Source: an uncultured Lachnospiraceae bacterium
Lineage (GTDB): Bacteria; Bacillota; Clostridia; Lachnospirales; Lachnospiraceae
Direction of reading: 5' to 3'
DNA length: 22,590 nt
NCBI GenBank assembly: GCA_910588885.1
Contig: CAJUSQ010000037.1
Span: forward strand, 1-22,590
Below are positions 1 to 6,870 of the stretch, piece by piece. The position numbers were made by a program, and so were the translations under genes. How positions within the stretch are numbered: the stretch's first letter is position 1; every line of letters starts with the position of its first letter. The notes beneath the pieces are model-generated. The model saw only the letters and a program-made list of their open reading frames with translations, was not told the origin of the DNA and made no database searches.

Positions 1-621
1 GCCATTGACATCATTCCGGCTATGGAAGCAGCAAAAGGCTCCAACATCCAGATTGGTGCGGAAAATATGTACTACGAAGAAAGCGGCGCCTATACCGGTG
101 AGATTGCGCCCAATATGCTGACAGACGTAGGAGTGAAATATGTGATTATCGGCCATTCCGAGCGTCGGGAATATTTTGCAGAGACTGACGAAACCGTGAA
201 TAAGAAGGTGCTGAAAGCCTTTGAACACGGTATTACCCCAATCATCTGCTGTGGGGAAACCCTGACCCAGAGGGAACAGGGCATAACCATAGACTGGATT
301 CGCCAGCAGATTAAGATTGCATTCCAGAACGTGACGGCAGACCAGGCTAAGACCGCAGTGATTGCTTATGAGCCGATCTGGGCCATCGGTACCGGGAAGA
401 CAGCAACCTCCGATCAGGCGCAGGAAGTGTGCGGAGCCATCCGGGCCTGCATTGGCGAGATTTACGATGCGGCTACGGCAGAAGCCATCCGGATCCAGTA
501 CGGCGGTTCCGTAAATGCCGGAAACGCGGCAGAATTATTTGCAAAGCCTGATATTGACGGCGGTTTGGTAGGCGGAGCTTCCCTGAAAGCAGATTTTGGA
601 AAGATTGTATGCTACCAGTAA
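1..621 (+). CDS. tpiA: Triose-phosphate isomerase, 3' part
   Basis: Interconverts dihydroxyacetone phosphate and glyceraldehyde 3-phosphate in cytosolic glycolysis. The gene runs in from the left edge in frame 1 and ends at TAA 619-621, so 206 residues of the usual 250 or so are visible. Seen: the catalytic histidine in IIGHSERR, the catalytic glutamate in AYEPIWAIGTGKTA, and the phosphate-binding YGGSV and GGLVGGASL loops of the TIM barrel. The N-terminal catalytic lysine lies outside the window. An intrinsic terminator follows 55 bp downstream, and gpmI lies beyond capA, as expected for the end of a clostridial glycolytic gene run. Identification is very secure. Confidence 0.98.
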   Translation, partial: AIDIIPAMEAAKGSNIQIGAENMYYEESGAYTGEIAPNMLTDVGVKYVIIGHSERREYFAETDETVNKKVLKAFEHGITPIICCGETLTQREQGITIDWIRQQIKIAFQNVTADQAKTAVIAYEPIWAIGTGKTATSDQAQEVCGAIRACIGEIYDAATAEAIRIQYGGSVNAGNAAELFAKPDIDGGLVGGASLKADFGKIVCYQ

Positions 622-676
622 TATCCGAGAAAGGAATACGGATTCATACACGCCCCAAGCGCATGTTTTGCCAGAG

Positions 677-703
677 AGCTGTGATATTTGTCACAGCTTT
701 TTT
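677..703 (+). terminator. Intrinsic terminator after tpiA
   Basis: An 8-bp perfect stem (AGCTGTGA 677-684, TCACAGCT 691-698) with a 6-nt loop is followed directly by a T run to 703. It would end the glycolytic transcript, although no good promoter for the next gene is visible behind it, so some read-through is likely. Confidence 0.85.
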
Positions 704-721
704 GGCTTTCCTGCGAAAGCC
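704..721 (+). other. Small hairpin before capA
   Basis: A perfect 7-bp stem (GGCTTTC / GAAAGCC) with a CTGC loop directly follows the tpiA terminator T run. It has no T run of its own. It would lie in the leader of any capA message that reads through the terminator. Function unknown. Confidence 0.4.
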
Positions 722-756
722 GGTGTAACAGAAATGCAGAAGATGAGGATGAAGGA

Positions 757-2229
757 TTGAGAAGAAAGAGCGTTGTGTTTATACTGATGTTTGTGGCGCT
801 TTCCATGCTGCTTTTGGCCGCGGCCTGCGGAACCGGGGAATGGAAAGCCGGAGGGCAGTCGGAAGCCGGAACAAAGGGCGCGGATGATGCAGAAAATACC
901 GATAGGCCGGAAGGTGCGGGCACAGAGGAGGATGGAAACACCGATAGGCCGGAAGAAGCAGCGGGTGAAGGGAAAGAAATTAATCTGGAAGTAAATGACG
1001 CCTGCGACACGATTTTACACGGCTGCACCCGGGAGTTTATCGGGGCTTATCTGGTGGATGACGCGTTTTTGGCCTGGGTAGCCGCGGAATTTGGGGCGGA
1101 TACAATATTTTCCCTGGCAGAAGCGGTGGAAGCGGGAACCCAGGATCAGGAATTGTGGTACCGGCTCACCGGCAATTCCATCCATGTGCTTTGGAATATG
1201 TACTGCCGCACGACGGGCTATCAGCATTACTACCTGGAACGGGTATATTGGAAAGAATGTGCCGATACGGAAAAGGTCGTACTGGATTTTATCGGGGATA
1301 TTAATTTTGACGAAAACTGGTCTACCATGAAATATCTGGACAAACAGGTGGACGGCCTGTACGACTGCTTAAGCCCGGCCCTTTTGGAGGAACTGAACCA
1401 GGCGGATATCCTGATGGTAAACAATGAGTTTACCTACAGCAGACGGGGCGAGCCGGTACCGGGCAAGGATTATACGTTCCGGGCAGATCCGGACCGGGTG
1501 TATTTGCTGGAAATTATGGGAACGGATATTGTATCCCTTGCTAACAATCATGCTTATGATTACGGAAAGGACGCGCTTTTGGATACCATGGCAACCCTGG
1601 AGGAAGCGGGGATTCCCTATGTGGGGGCCGGGGCGGATATAAGGGAAGCTATGAAGCCCAGCTATTTTATCGCCAACGGCAGGAAGATTGCCATTGTGTC
1701 CGCCACCCAGATCGAACGCTCCCTGAACTACACCAAGGAAGCAACGGAAACGGAGCCGGGTGTGCTGAAGACCCTGAACCCGGACAAATTTGTGAAGGTG
1801 ATTGAAGAAGCAAGGGCTTTTGCAGATTACGTGGTTGTCTATGTCCATTGGGGAACAGAACAAAATTCGCATTTTGAACAGGATCAGACGCAGCTTGCGG
1901 ATGCTTATATCGATGCGGGGGCAGATGCGATTATCGGCGGCCATACCCATTGCCTTCAGGGCTGCGAATACCGGGACGGCGTACCCATTATTTACAGTCT
2001 GGGAAATTTCTGGTTTAACAGCAACAAAGCGGATACGGGGATCAGCCAGCTGGTGATTCACCGGGACGGTACCATGGATTTCCGGTTCCTGCCCTGCATT
2101 CAGAAGAAGAACCAGACCTTCCTGGTAGACGAAGAAACGGAAAAGCAGCGGATTCTTCAAAAAATGGAATCCTTATCTGCGGGCGTGGTGTTTGATGAAG
2201 ACGGATTTATAACGGAAACGGCAGAATAG
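757..2229 (+). CDS. CapA family (PGA_cap) lipoprotein
   Basis: 490 residues from the TTG at 757, chosen because GAGGA (745-749) sits 7 nt upstream and because the product then starts with a classic lipoprotein signal: RRK, a hydrophobic core and the lipobox LAAAC. An earlier in-frame TTG at 688 lies inside the tpiA terminator loop and would bury the signal. After the cysteine comes an acidic, Gly/Glu-rich linker with a short TDRPE repeat, an unassigned region, then the PGA_cap metallophosphoesterase-like domain: FIGDINF, NNEF, SLANNHAYDYG, GGHTHCLQG and SLGNFWFN. Relatives include PgsA/CapA of poly-gamma-glutamate synthesis, but no capB or capC is here, so the substrate is unknown. Likely an exported, membrane-anchored hydrolase. 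Lies between two glycolytic genes. Confidence 0.9.
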   Translation: MRRKSVVFILMFVALSMLLLAAACGTGEWKAGGQSEAGTKGADDAENTDRPEGAGTEEDGNTDRPEEAAGEGKEINLEVNDACDTILHGCTREFIGAYLVDDAFLAWVAAEFGADTIFSLAEAVEAGTQDQELWYRLTGNSIHVLWNMYCRTTGYQHYYLERVYWKECADTEKVVLDFIGDINFDENWSTMKYLDKQVDGLYDCLSPALLEELNQADILMVNNEFTYSRRGEPVPGKDYTFRADPDRVYLLEIMGTDIVSLANNHAYDYGKDALLDTMATLEEAGIPYVGAGADIREAMKPSYFIANGRKIAIVSATQIERSLNYTKEATETEPGVLKTLNPDKFVKVIEEARAFADYVVVYVHWGTEQNSHFEQDQTQLADAYIDAGADAIIGGHTHCLQGCEYRDGVPIIYSLGNFWFNSNKADTGISQLVIHRDGTMDFRFLPCIQKKNQTFLVDEETEKQRILQKMESLSAGVVFDEDGFITETAE

Positions 2230-2289
2230 ATAGAAAATAGAATATCGGATCTATAACGGAAACGGCAGAACAGATAGAAAAGAGGATAT
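2202..2289 (+). repeat. Two-copy 44-bp tandem duplication
   Basis: Copy 1 (2202-2245) and copy 2 (2246-2289) match at 40 of 44 positions, with differences at copy-1 positions 2207, 2227, 2238 and 2241. Copy 1 contains the last codons and TAG stop of capA. Copy 2 is non-coding and carries the AGAGGA that serves gpmI; the equivalent bases of copy 1 lack it. Confidence 0.9.
2281..2286 (+). promoter_or_regulatory. Ribosome binding site of gpmI
   Basis: AGAGGA lies 8 nt before ATG 2295. It arises from two substitutions in the second copy of the 44-bp duplication, so the duplication appears to have shaped gpmI translation initiation. Confidence 0.75.
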
Positions 2290-2294
2290 AAGAA

Positions 2295-3836
2295 ATGAGA
2301 AAGAAACCTACGGTTTTAATGATTTTAGACGGATTCGGACTGAATGAGCGGACGGATTCCAATGCGGTTTATAAGGCCAATACGCCGAATTTGGACAATT
2401 TAAAGAAAACTTATCCCTTTGTAAAGGGATATGCCAGCGGGTTGGCAGTAGGGCTCCCGGACGGGCAGATGGGAAATTCCGAGGTAGGGCACCTGAATAT
2501 GGGGGCCGGACGGATCGTATACCAGGAGCTTACAAGGATCAGCAAGGAAATTGAGGACGGTACCTTTTTCCAAAATGAGGCGTTAATAGCCGGAATAGAA
2601 AATGTAAAAAAGAACGGTTCGGCCCTTCACCTTTACGGGCTTCTGTCCGACGGCGGCGTACACAGCCACAACACCCATTTGTATGGGCTGCTGGAAATGG
2701 CGAAACGGGAAGGAATTTCCAAGGTCTATGTACATTGCTTTTTGGACGGTCGTGATACCTCTCCTACTTCCGGAAAGGGCTATATGGAAGAGTTGGAAAA
2801 GAAAATGGCCGAAATCGGCGTGGGCGAGATCGCATCGGTTATGGGCCGTTATTATGTGATGGATCGGGACAATCGCTGGGAACGTGTGGAAACCGCCTAC
2901 AAAGCCCTTGCATTTGGGGAAGGCGTACAGGCCGAAAATGCGGTGGAAGCTGTGGCGGCTTCCTATGAGCAGGAGGTTACCGACGAATTCGTAGTACCTA
3001 CGGTAGTAGTCAAAGACGGCGGGCCTGTGGCCACAATCAACGACAAGGATACCATTATTTTCTATAACTTCCGGCCGGATCGGGCCAGGGAGATTACCCG
3101 GGCGTTCTGTGCCGATGAATTTGACGGCTTTGACCGGGGAAAACGGAAGGAAGTAACCTATATCTGCTTTACGGAATACGATGTGACGATTCCCAATAAG
3201 CAGGTGGCATTCCATAAGGTAGAGCTTCATAATACCTTCGGGCAGTTTTTAGCTTCCCAGGGCTTAAAGCAGGCCCGGATTGCCGAAACGGAAAAGTACG
3301 CCCATGTTACCTTTTTCTTTAACGGCGGTGTGGAAGAACCAAACGAAGGAGAGGACCGTATTCTTGTGAACTCTCCCAAGGTGGCGACTTATGACCTGAA
3401 GCCGGAAATGAGTGCCTATGAGGTTTGCGGCAAGCTGGTGGAAGCCATCCGGTCCGATCAATACGATGTGATCATTATCAATTTTGCAAATCCGGATATG
3501 GTAGGCCATACCGGGGTGGAAGAAGCGGCCATTGCGGCAGTGGAAGCCGTGGATACCTGCGTGGGGAAAGCGGTGGAAGCGTTGAAGGAAGCAGGCGGAG
3601 CCATGTTCCTCTGTGCAGATCACGGCAATGCGGAGCAGATGGTAGATTATGAAACAGGGGAAAGCCTGACCGCTCATACCACCAATCCGGTGCCCTTTAT
3701 CCTGATTAATTATGAAGAAGGATACGGATTGAGGGAGGGCGGCTGCCTGGCGGATATTGCACCGACCTTAATCGAAATGATGGGCCTGACCCAACCGGAG
3801 GAAATGACCGGAAAATCCCTGTTGATCCCCGTTTAA
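2295..3836 (+). CDS. gpmI: 2,3-bisphosphoglycerate-independent phosphoglycerate mutase
   Basis: Converts 3-phosphoglycerate to 2-phosphoglycerate through a phosphoserine enzyme with two Mn ions; cytosolic, lower glycolysis. 513 residues, the usual size. Seen: metal-binding D12 in MILDGFG, catalytic S62 in GQMGNSEVGH, substrate-loop motifs DGRDTSPTSG, GRYYVMDRDNRWER and FYNFRPDRAREIT, and the C-terminal phosphatase-domain metal ligands NPDMVGHTG, CADHGNAEQM and AHTTNPVPF. The start is fixed by AGAGGA at 2281. Together with upstream tpiA it marks a glycolytic gene run interrupted by capA. Ends at TAA 3834-3836; its likely terminator is at 4026, beyond a MITE-like insertion. Confidence 0.98.
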   Translation: MRKKPTVLMILDGFGLNERTDSNAVYKANTPNLDNLKKTYPFVKGYASGLAVGLPDGQMGNSEVGHLNMGAGRIVYQELTRISKEIEDGTFFQNEALIAGIENVKKNGSALHLYGLLSDGGVHSHNTHLYGLLEMAKREGISKVYVHCFLDGRDTSPTSGKGYMEELEKKMAEIGVGEIASVMGRYYVMDRDNRWERVETAYKALAFGEGVQAENAVEAVAASYEQEVTDEFVVPTVVVKDGGPVATINDKDTIIFYNFRPDRAREITRAFCADEFDGFDRGKRKEVTYICFTEYDVTIPNKQVAFHKVELHNTFGQFLASQGLKQARIAETEKYAHVTFFFNGGVEEPNEGEDRILVNSPKVATYDLKPEMSAYEVCGKLVEAIRSDQYDVIIINFANPDMVGHTGVEEAAIAAVEAVDTCVGKAVEALKEAGGAMFLCADHGNAEQMVDYETGESLTAHTTNPVPFILINYEEGYGLREGGCLADIAPTLIEMMGLTQPEEMTGKSLLIPV

Positions 3837-3848
3837 TACAATAAAATG

Positions 3849-3866
3849 CGGCTCGCGAAGTGAGCG
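3849..3866 (+). other. Short hairpin after gpmI
   Basis: GCTCGC and GTGAGC pair over 6 bp (one G-T) around a GAA loop, just 3' of gpmI. No T run follows. It may be part of the original 3' untranslated region of gpmI. Confidence 0.35.
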
Positions 3867-3869
3867 GGC

Positions 3870-4028
3870 CTGTAAAAGTTACTGTTCACTCCTGGGCCGT
3901 GCACTGCGCTGCACGGCAAAGGCCAATACAGTAATGGGGACAGAATCCGGCCTCTTGCCGTAAGGCAACTTTAAATAGGCCGGATTCGTTACTGTGAACA
4001 CCATGAGTGTGAACAGTAACCTGTAAAA
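3870..4028. mobile_element. MITE-like palindromic element with target duplication
   Basis: The element spans 3878-4020 (143 bp). Its ends are perfect 12-bp inverted repeats, GTTACTGTTCAC (3878-3889) and GTGAACAGTAAC (4009-4020). The sequence CTGTAAAA lies directly outside both ends (3870-3877 and 4021-4028), an 8-bp target-site duplication (9 if a shared C is counted). Inside are a GC-rich hairpin (GCCGTGCA 3896-3903 / TGCACGGC 3910-3917) and a second hairpin (GAATCCGGCC 3943-3952 / GGCCGGATTC 3978-3987) capped by TTGCC-GTAA-GGCAA. An inner ACAGTAA/TTACTGT pair (3928-3934 / 3989-3995) repeats the terminal word. No coding capacity. This is the form of a non-autonomous transposon mobilised in trans; the parent family is not identifiable from this window. 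Confidence 0.85.
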
Positions 4029-4059
4029 TCCTGAAAGAATGCTTTCGGGATTTTTTTTT
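4026..4059 (+). terminator. Intrinsic terminator of gpmI
   Basis: AAATCCTGAAAG (4026-4037) pairs with CTTTCGGGATTT (4042-4053) with one G-T pair, around an AATG loop, and runs into nine T residues (4051-4059). The MITE-like element sits immediately upstream and its target duplication overlaps the base of this stem. Confidence 0.85.
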
Positions 4060-4060
4060 C

Positions 4061-4089
4061 TTGAAAAAGCCTTGGCATAATGCTACAAT
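4061..4089 (+). promoter_or_regulatory. Vegetative promoter for the coiled-coil/ppaC operon
   Basis: TTGAAA (4061-4066), a 17-bp spacer and TACAAT (4084-4089) closely match the sigma-A consensus. Transcription would start near 4096, giving a leader of about 98 nt. No terminator is seen before 5208, so ppaC and the flavin-reductase gene are probably on the same message. Confidence 0.75.
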
Positions 4090-4193
4090 AAAATAACCAC
4101 TTAAAACTGAAGGAAGACGGTCTTTTGGATTTCGAAGGGGACTGTGAATCGGAAAATGGAGGGAAATGCATTCGATACGGATGCTAAGAACAC

Positions 4194-5150
4194 ATGTTTG
4201 GGAAAACAGAAATACGAAGAAAACAGTTTACGGAAAGAGAAAGGAATCTGGAAAGTGTGAGGAAAGAAGACTTTTTAATCAAGCAGATTGATGAATTTAA
4301 GGAGAAAGCAAAGCAGCTGCAGCAGCTTTTGGATACGAAGGAGAGCCGGGTACAGGAATTGCAGAACGTAGTGGAGGAGCGGGAGCAGAAGGCCCGCAGC
4401 CTGCAGGAGATTCTGAATGAGCGGCAGCAGGAAGCGGACGGGATTACGAAAGGCGTGGAGAGCTATGGGAAGCAGGTTGCCCAGAAGCTGGAGTATCAAA
4501 TTTCCGAATTGAAGGAATACTTAAAGGAACAGGAGGAAGGAAGCAGCGGGAAGCTGGAGAAGCTGACGGCCTCCGTGAATGAGCTGCGTCTTTCCGTGGA
4601 AGCGCTCCAGGCCCTGGCAAACGGGCTTTCCGGTACCATGGAGGATCTCCCGGTATCCGTGGAGAAAATCGGGACAACGGTAAACGGCCTTCCGGCTTCG
4701 GTAGAGAAGATCGGGACAACGGTAAACGGCCTTCCGACCTCTGTGGAGAAAATCAATGCATCCGTAGACGGCCTTCCGGCTATGATTGACGGGATTACCT
4801 CATCCATAGACAGCTTGTCTACTTCGATGGAAGGAATTGTAACTTCCATGGACGGGTTATCCGATACCCTGGAAAACAGTGTTTCCCGGAAATGGGACGA
4901 GATGTTTACCAAGATGGATACGATGAAGGGAGAGCTTTCCGAGAAAATCCATTCGGAAAATGTAAAATGTTACCGGAATGTACAAGCTTTGGTGGAGGAA
5001 CTGGAACAGAAGATGGAACAGTCCGAACAGGAGGATGCAAAGCCGACGGGCAGCTTTTTGAAAGCGGCTGTTGTGCTGGGAGTGGTGAATCTGGCCGCGC
5101 TGGCGGGAATTGCGTTTTATGCTTTCGGCCTTTACTATCATTTATTTTAG
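4194..5150 (+). CDS. Coiled-coil tail-anchored protein of unknown function
   Basis: 318 residues. Residues about 20-130 are charged heptad-like coiled coil (KQIDEFKEKAKQLQQLL and onward). Residues 152-193 are three 14-residue repeats of the type LPxSVEKIxxxVxG, followed by a looser run of related repeats to about 235. A second coiled region precedes a single C-terminal hydrophobic span (about 286-312), so the bulk should face the cytosol with the C-terminus in the membrane. No signal peptide and no catalytic motif. An in-frame stop at 4185-4187 rules out a start further upstream; ATG 4194 has a weak Shine-Dalgarno, and GTG 4257 is an alternative. Co-transcribed with ppaC. I do not recognise a function; a membrane-tethered scaffold is only a guess from architecture. 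Confidence 0.85.
   Translation: MFGKTEIRRKQFTERERNLESVRKEDFLIKQIDEFKEKAKQLQQLLDTKESRVQELQNVVEEREQKARSLQEILNERQQEADGITKGVESYGKQVAQKLEYQISELKEYLKEQEEGSSGKLEKLTASVNELRLSVEALQALANGLSGTMEDLPVSVEKIGTTVNGLPASVEKIGTTVNGLPTSVEKINASVDGLPAMIDGITSSIDSLSTSMEGIVTSMDGLSDTLENSVSRKWDEMFTKMDTMKGELSEKIHSENVKCYRNVQALVEELEQKMEQSEQEDAKPTGSFLKAAVVLGVVNLAALAGIAFYAFGLYYHLF
4647..4772 (+). repeat. Three tandem 42-bp coding repeats
   Basis: Units begin at 4647, 4689 and 4731, each encoding a 14-residue LPxSVEKIxxxVxG motif. Units 1 and 2 share an identical 3' part (ATCGGGACAACGGTAAACGG). A fourth, decayed unit follows at 4773. Confidence 0.85.
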
Positions 5151-5157
5151 ACAAAGG

Positions 5158-5178
5158 GCTGTTTACCTGGTAAACAGC
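5158..5178 (+). other. Intercistronic hairpin before ppaC
   Basis: GCTGTTTA (5158-5165) and TAAACAGC (5171-5178) form a perfect 8-bp stem with a CCTGG loop. There is no T run, so it is more likely an mRNA stability or processing structure than a terminator. Confidence 0.5.
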
Positions 5179-5207
5179 AGCGATTTAAGAAAGGGGTATA
5201 CTGCGGT

Positions 5208-6863
5208 TTGGAACAGGAAAAGAAAATTTGGATTATCGGGCATAAAAACCCGGATACGGATTCCATTTGTGCGGCAATTGCCTATGCGGACTTGAAGAAC
5301 AAGATCGGGGAGGAGCGTTACGAGAGTAAGCGGGCAGGAGAGCTGAATGAGGAAACAAAATATGTGCTGGATTATTTTAAAGTTCCGGCGCCGGGCTATG
5401 TGGCTGATGCAGGGGCCCAGGTCAAGGATATTGAGATCCGGGAAACAGCCGGGGTAGACAGCCATATTTCCATGAAAAAGGCATGGGAATTAATGAAGGA
5501 CCAGAATGTCGTGACGCTTCCGGTTACAACGGGGGACGGGACGCTGGAAGGGCTGATTATTACCGGGGATATTGCCACTTCTTATATGGATGTTTATGAC
5601 AATGAGATTTTGGCAAGGGCCAGGACTCAGTATAAAAATATTATTGAAACGCTGGAAGGGACGCTGCTGGAAGGAAACGAACACGCATATTTTACCAAGG
5701 GAAAGGTTGTGGTGGCAGCGGCCAGCCCGGAGATGATGGAGGAGCATATTACGGATGACGATCTGGTGATTCTGGGGAACCGTTATGAGGTGCAGCTATG
5801 CGCCCTGGAGCTGAATGCCAGTTGTATCATTGTCTGCGCCAATGCCAAGGTGTCGCAGACCATTCAGAAAATGGCCAGAGAGCGGGGCTGTACCCTGATT
5901 GTAACGCCTTATGAAACCTTTACCGTGGCCCGGCTGATCAACCAAAGTATGCCGATTAAGTATTTTATGCGGCGGGAACACCTGGTTACCTTTGGAACCG
6001 AGGAATATGTGGATTATGTCAGGGAGATTATGTCCAAGGAACGCCACCGGGATTTCCCCGTTCTGGATCCGGATGGCAAATTCGTCGGTATGATTTCCAG
6101 GCGGAACCTTTTAAATATGAAGAAAAAGCGTCTGATTTTGGTGGATCACAATGAAAAATCCCAGGCTGTGGACGGGATCGGCGGCGCCGAGATTCTGGAA
6201 ATTATCGACCATCACAGGCTGGGAAGTCTCGAAACGATTTCTCCGGTATTTTTCCGGAACCAGCCCCTGGGCTGTACGTCTACGATTATCTATCAGATGT
6301 ACCAGGAAAAGGGAGTCGAGGTTCCGAAGAAAATTGCGGGGCTTCTGTGCGCTGCCATTATATCTGATACCCTGATGTTCCGTTCCCCCACCTGTACGCC
6401 TGTCGACCGGGCGGCGGCAGAGGCTTTAGCGGGAATTGCGGAAGTCAATATTGAAGAACTGGCAAAAAATATGTTCCAGGCGGGCAGTGATTTTAAGAGC
6501 AAATCCCCCGAAGAAATTTTTTATCAGGATTTTAAGACCTTCTTTGTTGCCGAACTGGAGTTCGGTGTTGGCCAGATCAGCGCCATGAGCCGGGAGGAGC
6601 TGGGAGAGGTGAAGCAGAAGCTTTTGCCCTACCTGGAACGGGTGTTAAGCGAACGGAAGCTGGATATGGTTTACGTAATGCTTACGAATATTTTAGAGGA
6701 GAGCACGGAATTGATTTTCCTGGGGGGCCAGTCCGGAAGGATTGCGGAACGGGCATTCCATACCCATATGGCGGAAGAGGCAGACAGCCTGACCTTAAAA
6801 GGCATCGTATCCAGGAAGAAGCAGTTCATTCCCGCCGTGATAGCGGAAATGCAGGAAGTGTAG
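5208..6863 (+). CDS. ppaC: Manganese-dependent family II inorganic pyrophosphatase, CBS/DRTGG type
   Basis: Hydrolyses pyrophosphate to phosphate, pulling biosynthetic reactions forward; cytosolic. 551 residues. The DHH domain starts with GHKNPDTDS (H12, D16, D18) and resumes with LVDH (D313) and IIDHHRLG (D334, H335, H336). Between them lie CBS 1 (about 70-125), a DRTGG domain (about 130-245) and CBS 2 (about 250-305). The C-terminal DHHA2 domain ends with the substrate-binding SRKKQ (535-539). Known CBS-PPases are inhibited by AMP/ADP, and those with DRTGG are activated by diadenosine polyphosphates such as Ap4A, so the same control is inferred here. TTG 5208 is the only plausible start: AAGGGG lies 11 nt upstream and no ATG is near. 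The flavin-reductase gene follows 7 nt after the stop. Confidence 0.95.
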   Translation: MEQEKKIWIIGHKNPDTDSICAAIAYADLKNKIGEERYESKRAGELNEETKYVLDYFKVPAPGYVADAGAQVKDIEIRETAGVDSHISMKKAWELMKDQNVVTLPVTTGDGTLEGLIITGDIATSYMDVYDNEILARARTQYKNIIETLEGTLLEGNEHAYFTKGKVVVAAASPEMMEEHITDDDLVILGNRYEVQLCALELNASCIIVCANAKVSQTIQKMARERGCTLIVTPYETFTVARLINQSMPIKYFMRREHLVTFGTEEYVDYVREIMSKERHRDFPVLDPDGKFVGMISRRNLLNMKKKRLILVDHNEKSQAVDGIGGAEILEIIDHHRLGSLETISPVFFRNQPLGCTSTIIYQMYQEKGVEVPKKIAGLLCAAIISDTLMFRSPTCTPVDRAAAEALAGIAEVNIEELAKNMFQAGSDFKSKSPEEIFYQDFKTFFVAELEFGVGQISAMSREELGEVKQKLLPYLERVLSERKLDMVYVMLTNILEESTELIFLGGQSGRIAERAFHTHMAEEADSLTLKGIVSRKKQFIPAVIAEMQEV

Positions 6864-6870
6864 GTTTTAT

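Noticed and set aside
688..756. N-terminal extension of the CapA protein from TTG 688
   Set aside because: The codon lies in the loop of the tpiA terminator, lacks a ribosome site and would place 23 residues before the lipoprotein signal.
1369..2160. 263-codon minus-strand frame opposite capA
   Set aside because: Antisense shadow of the PGA_cap domain, with no start signals or recognisable protein features.
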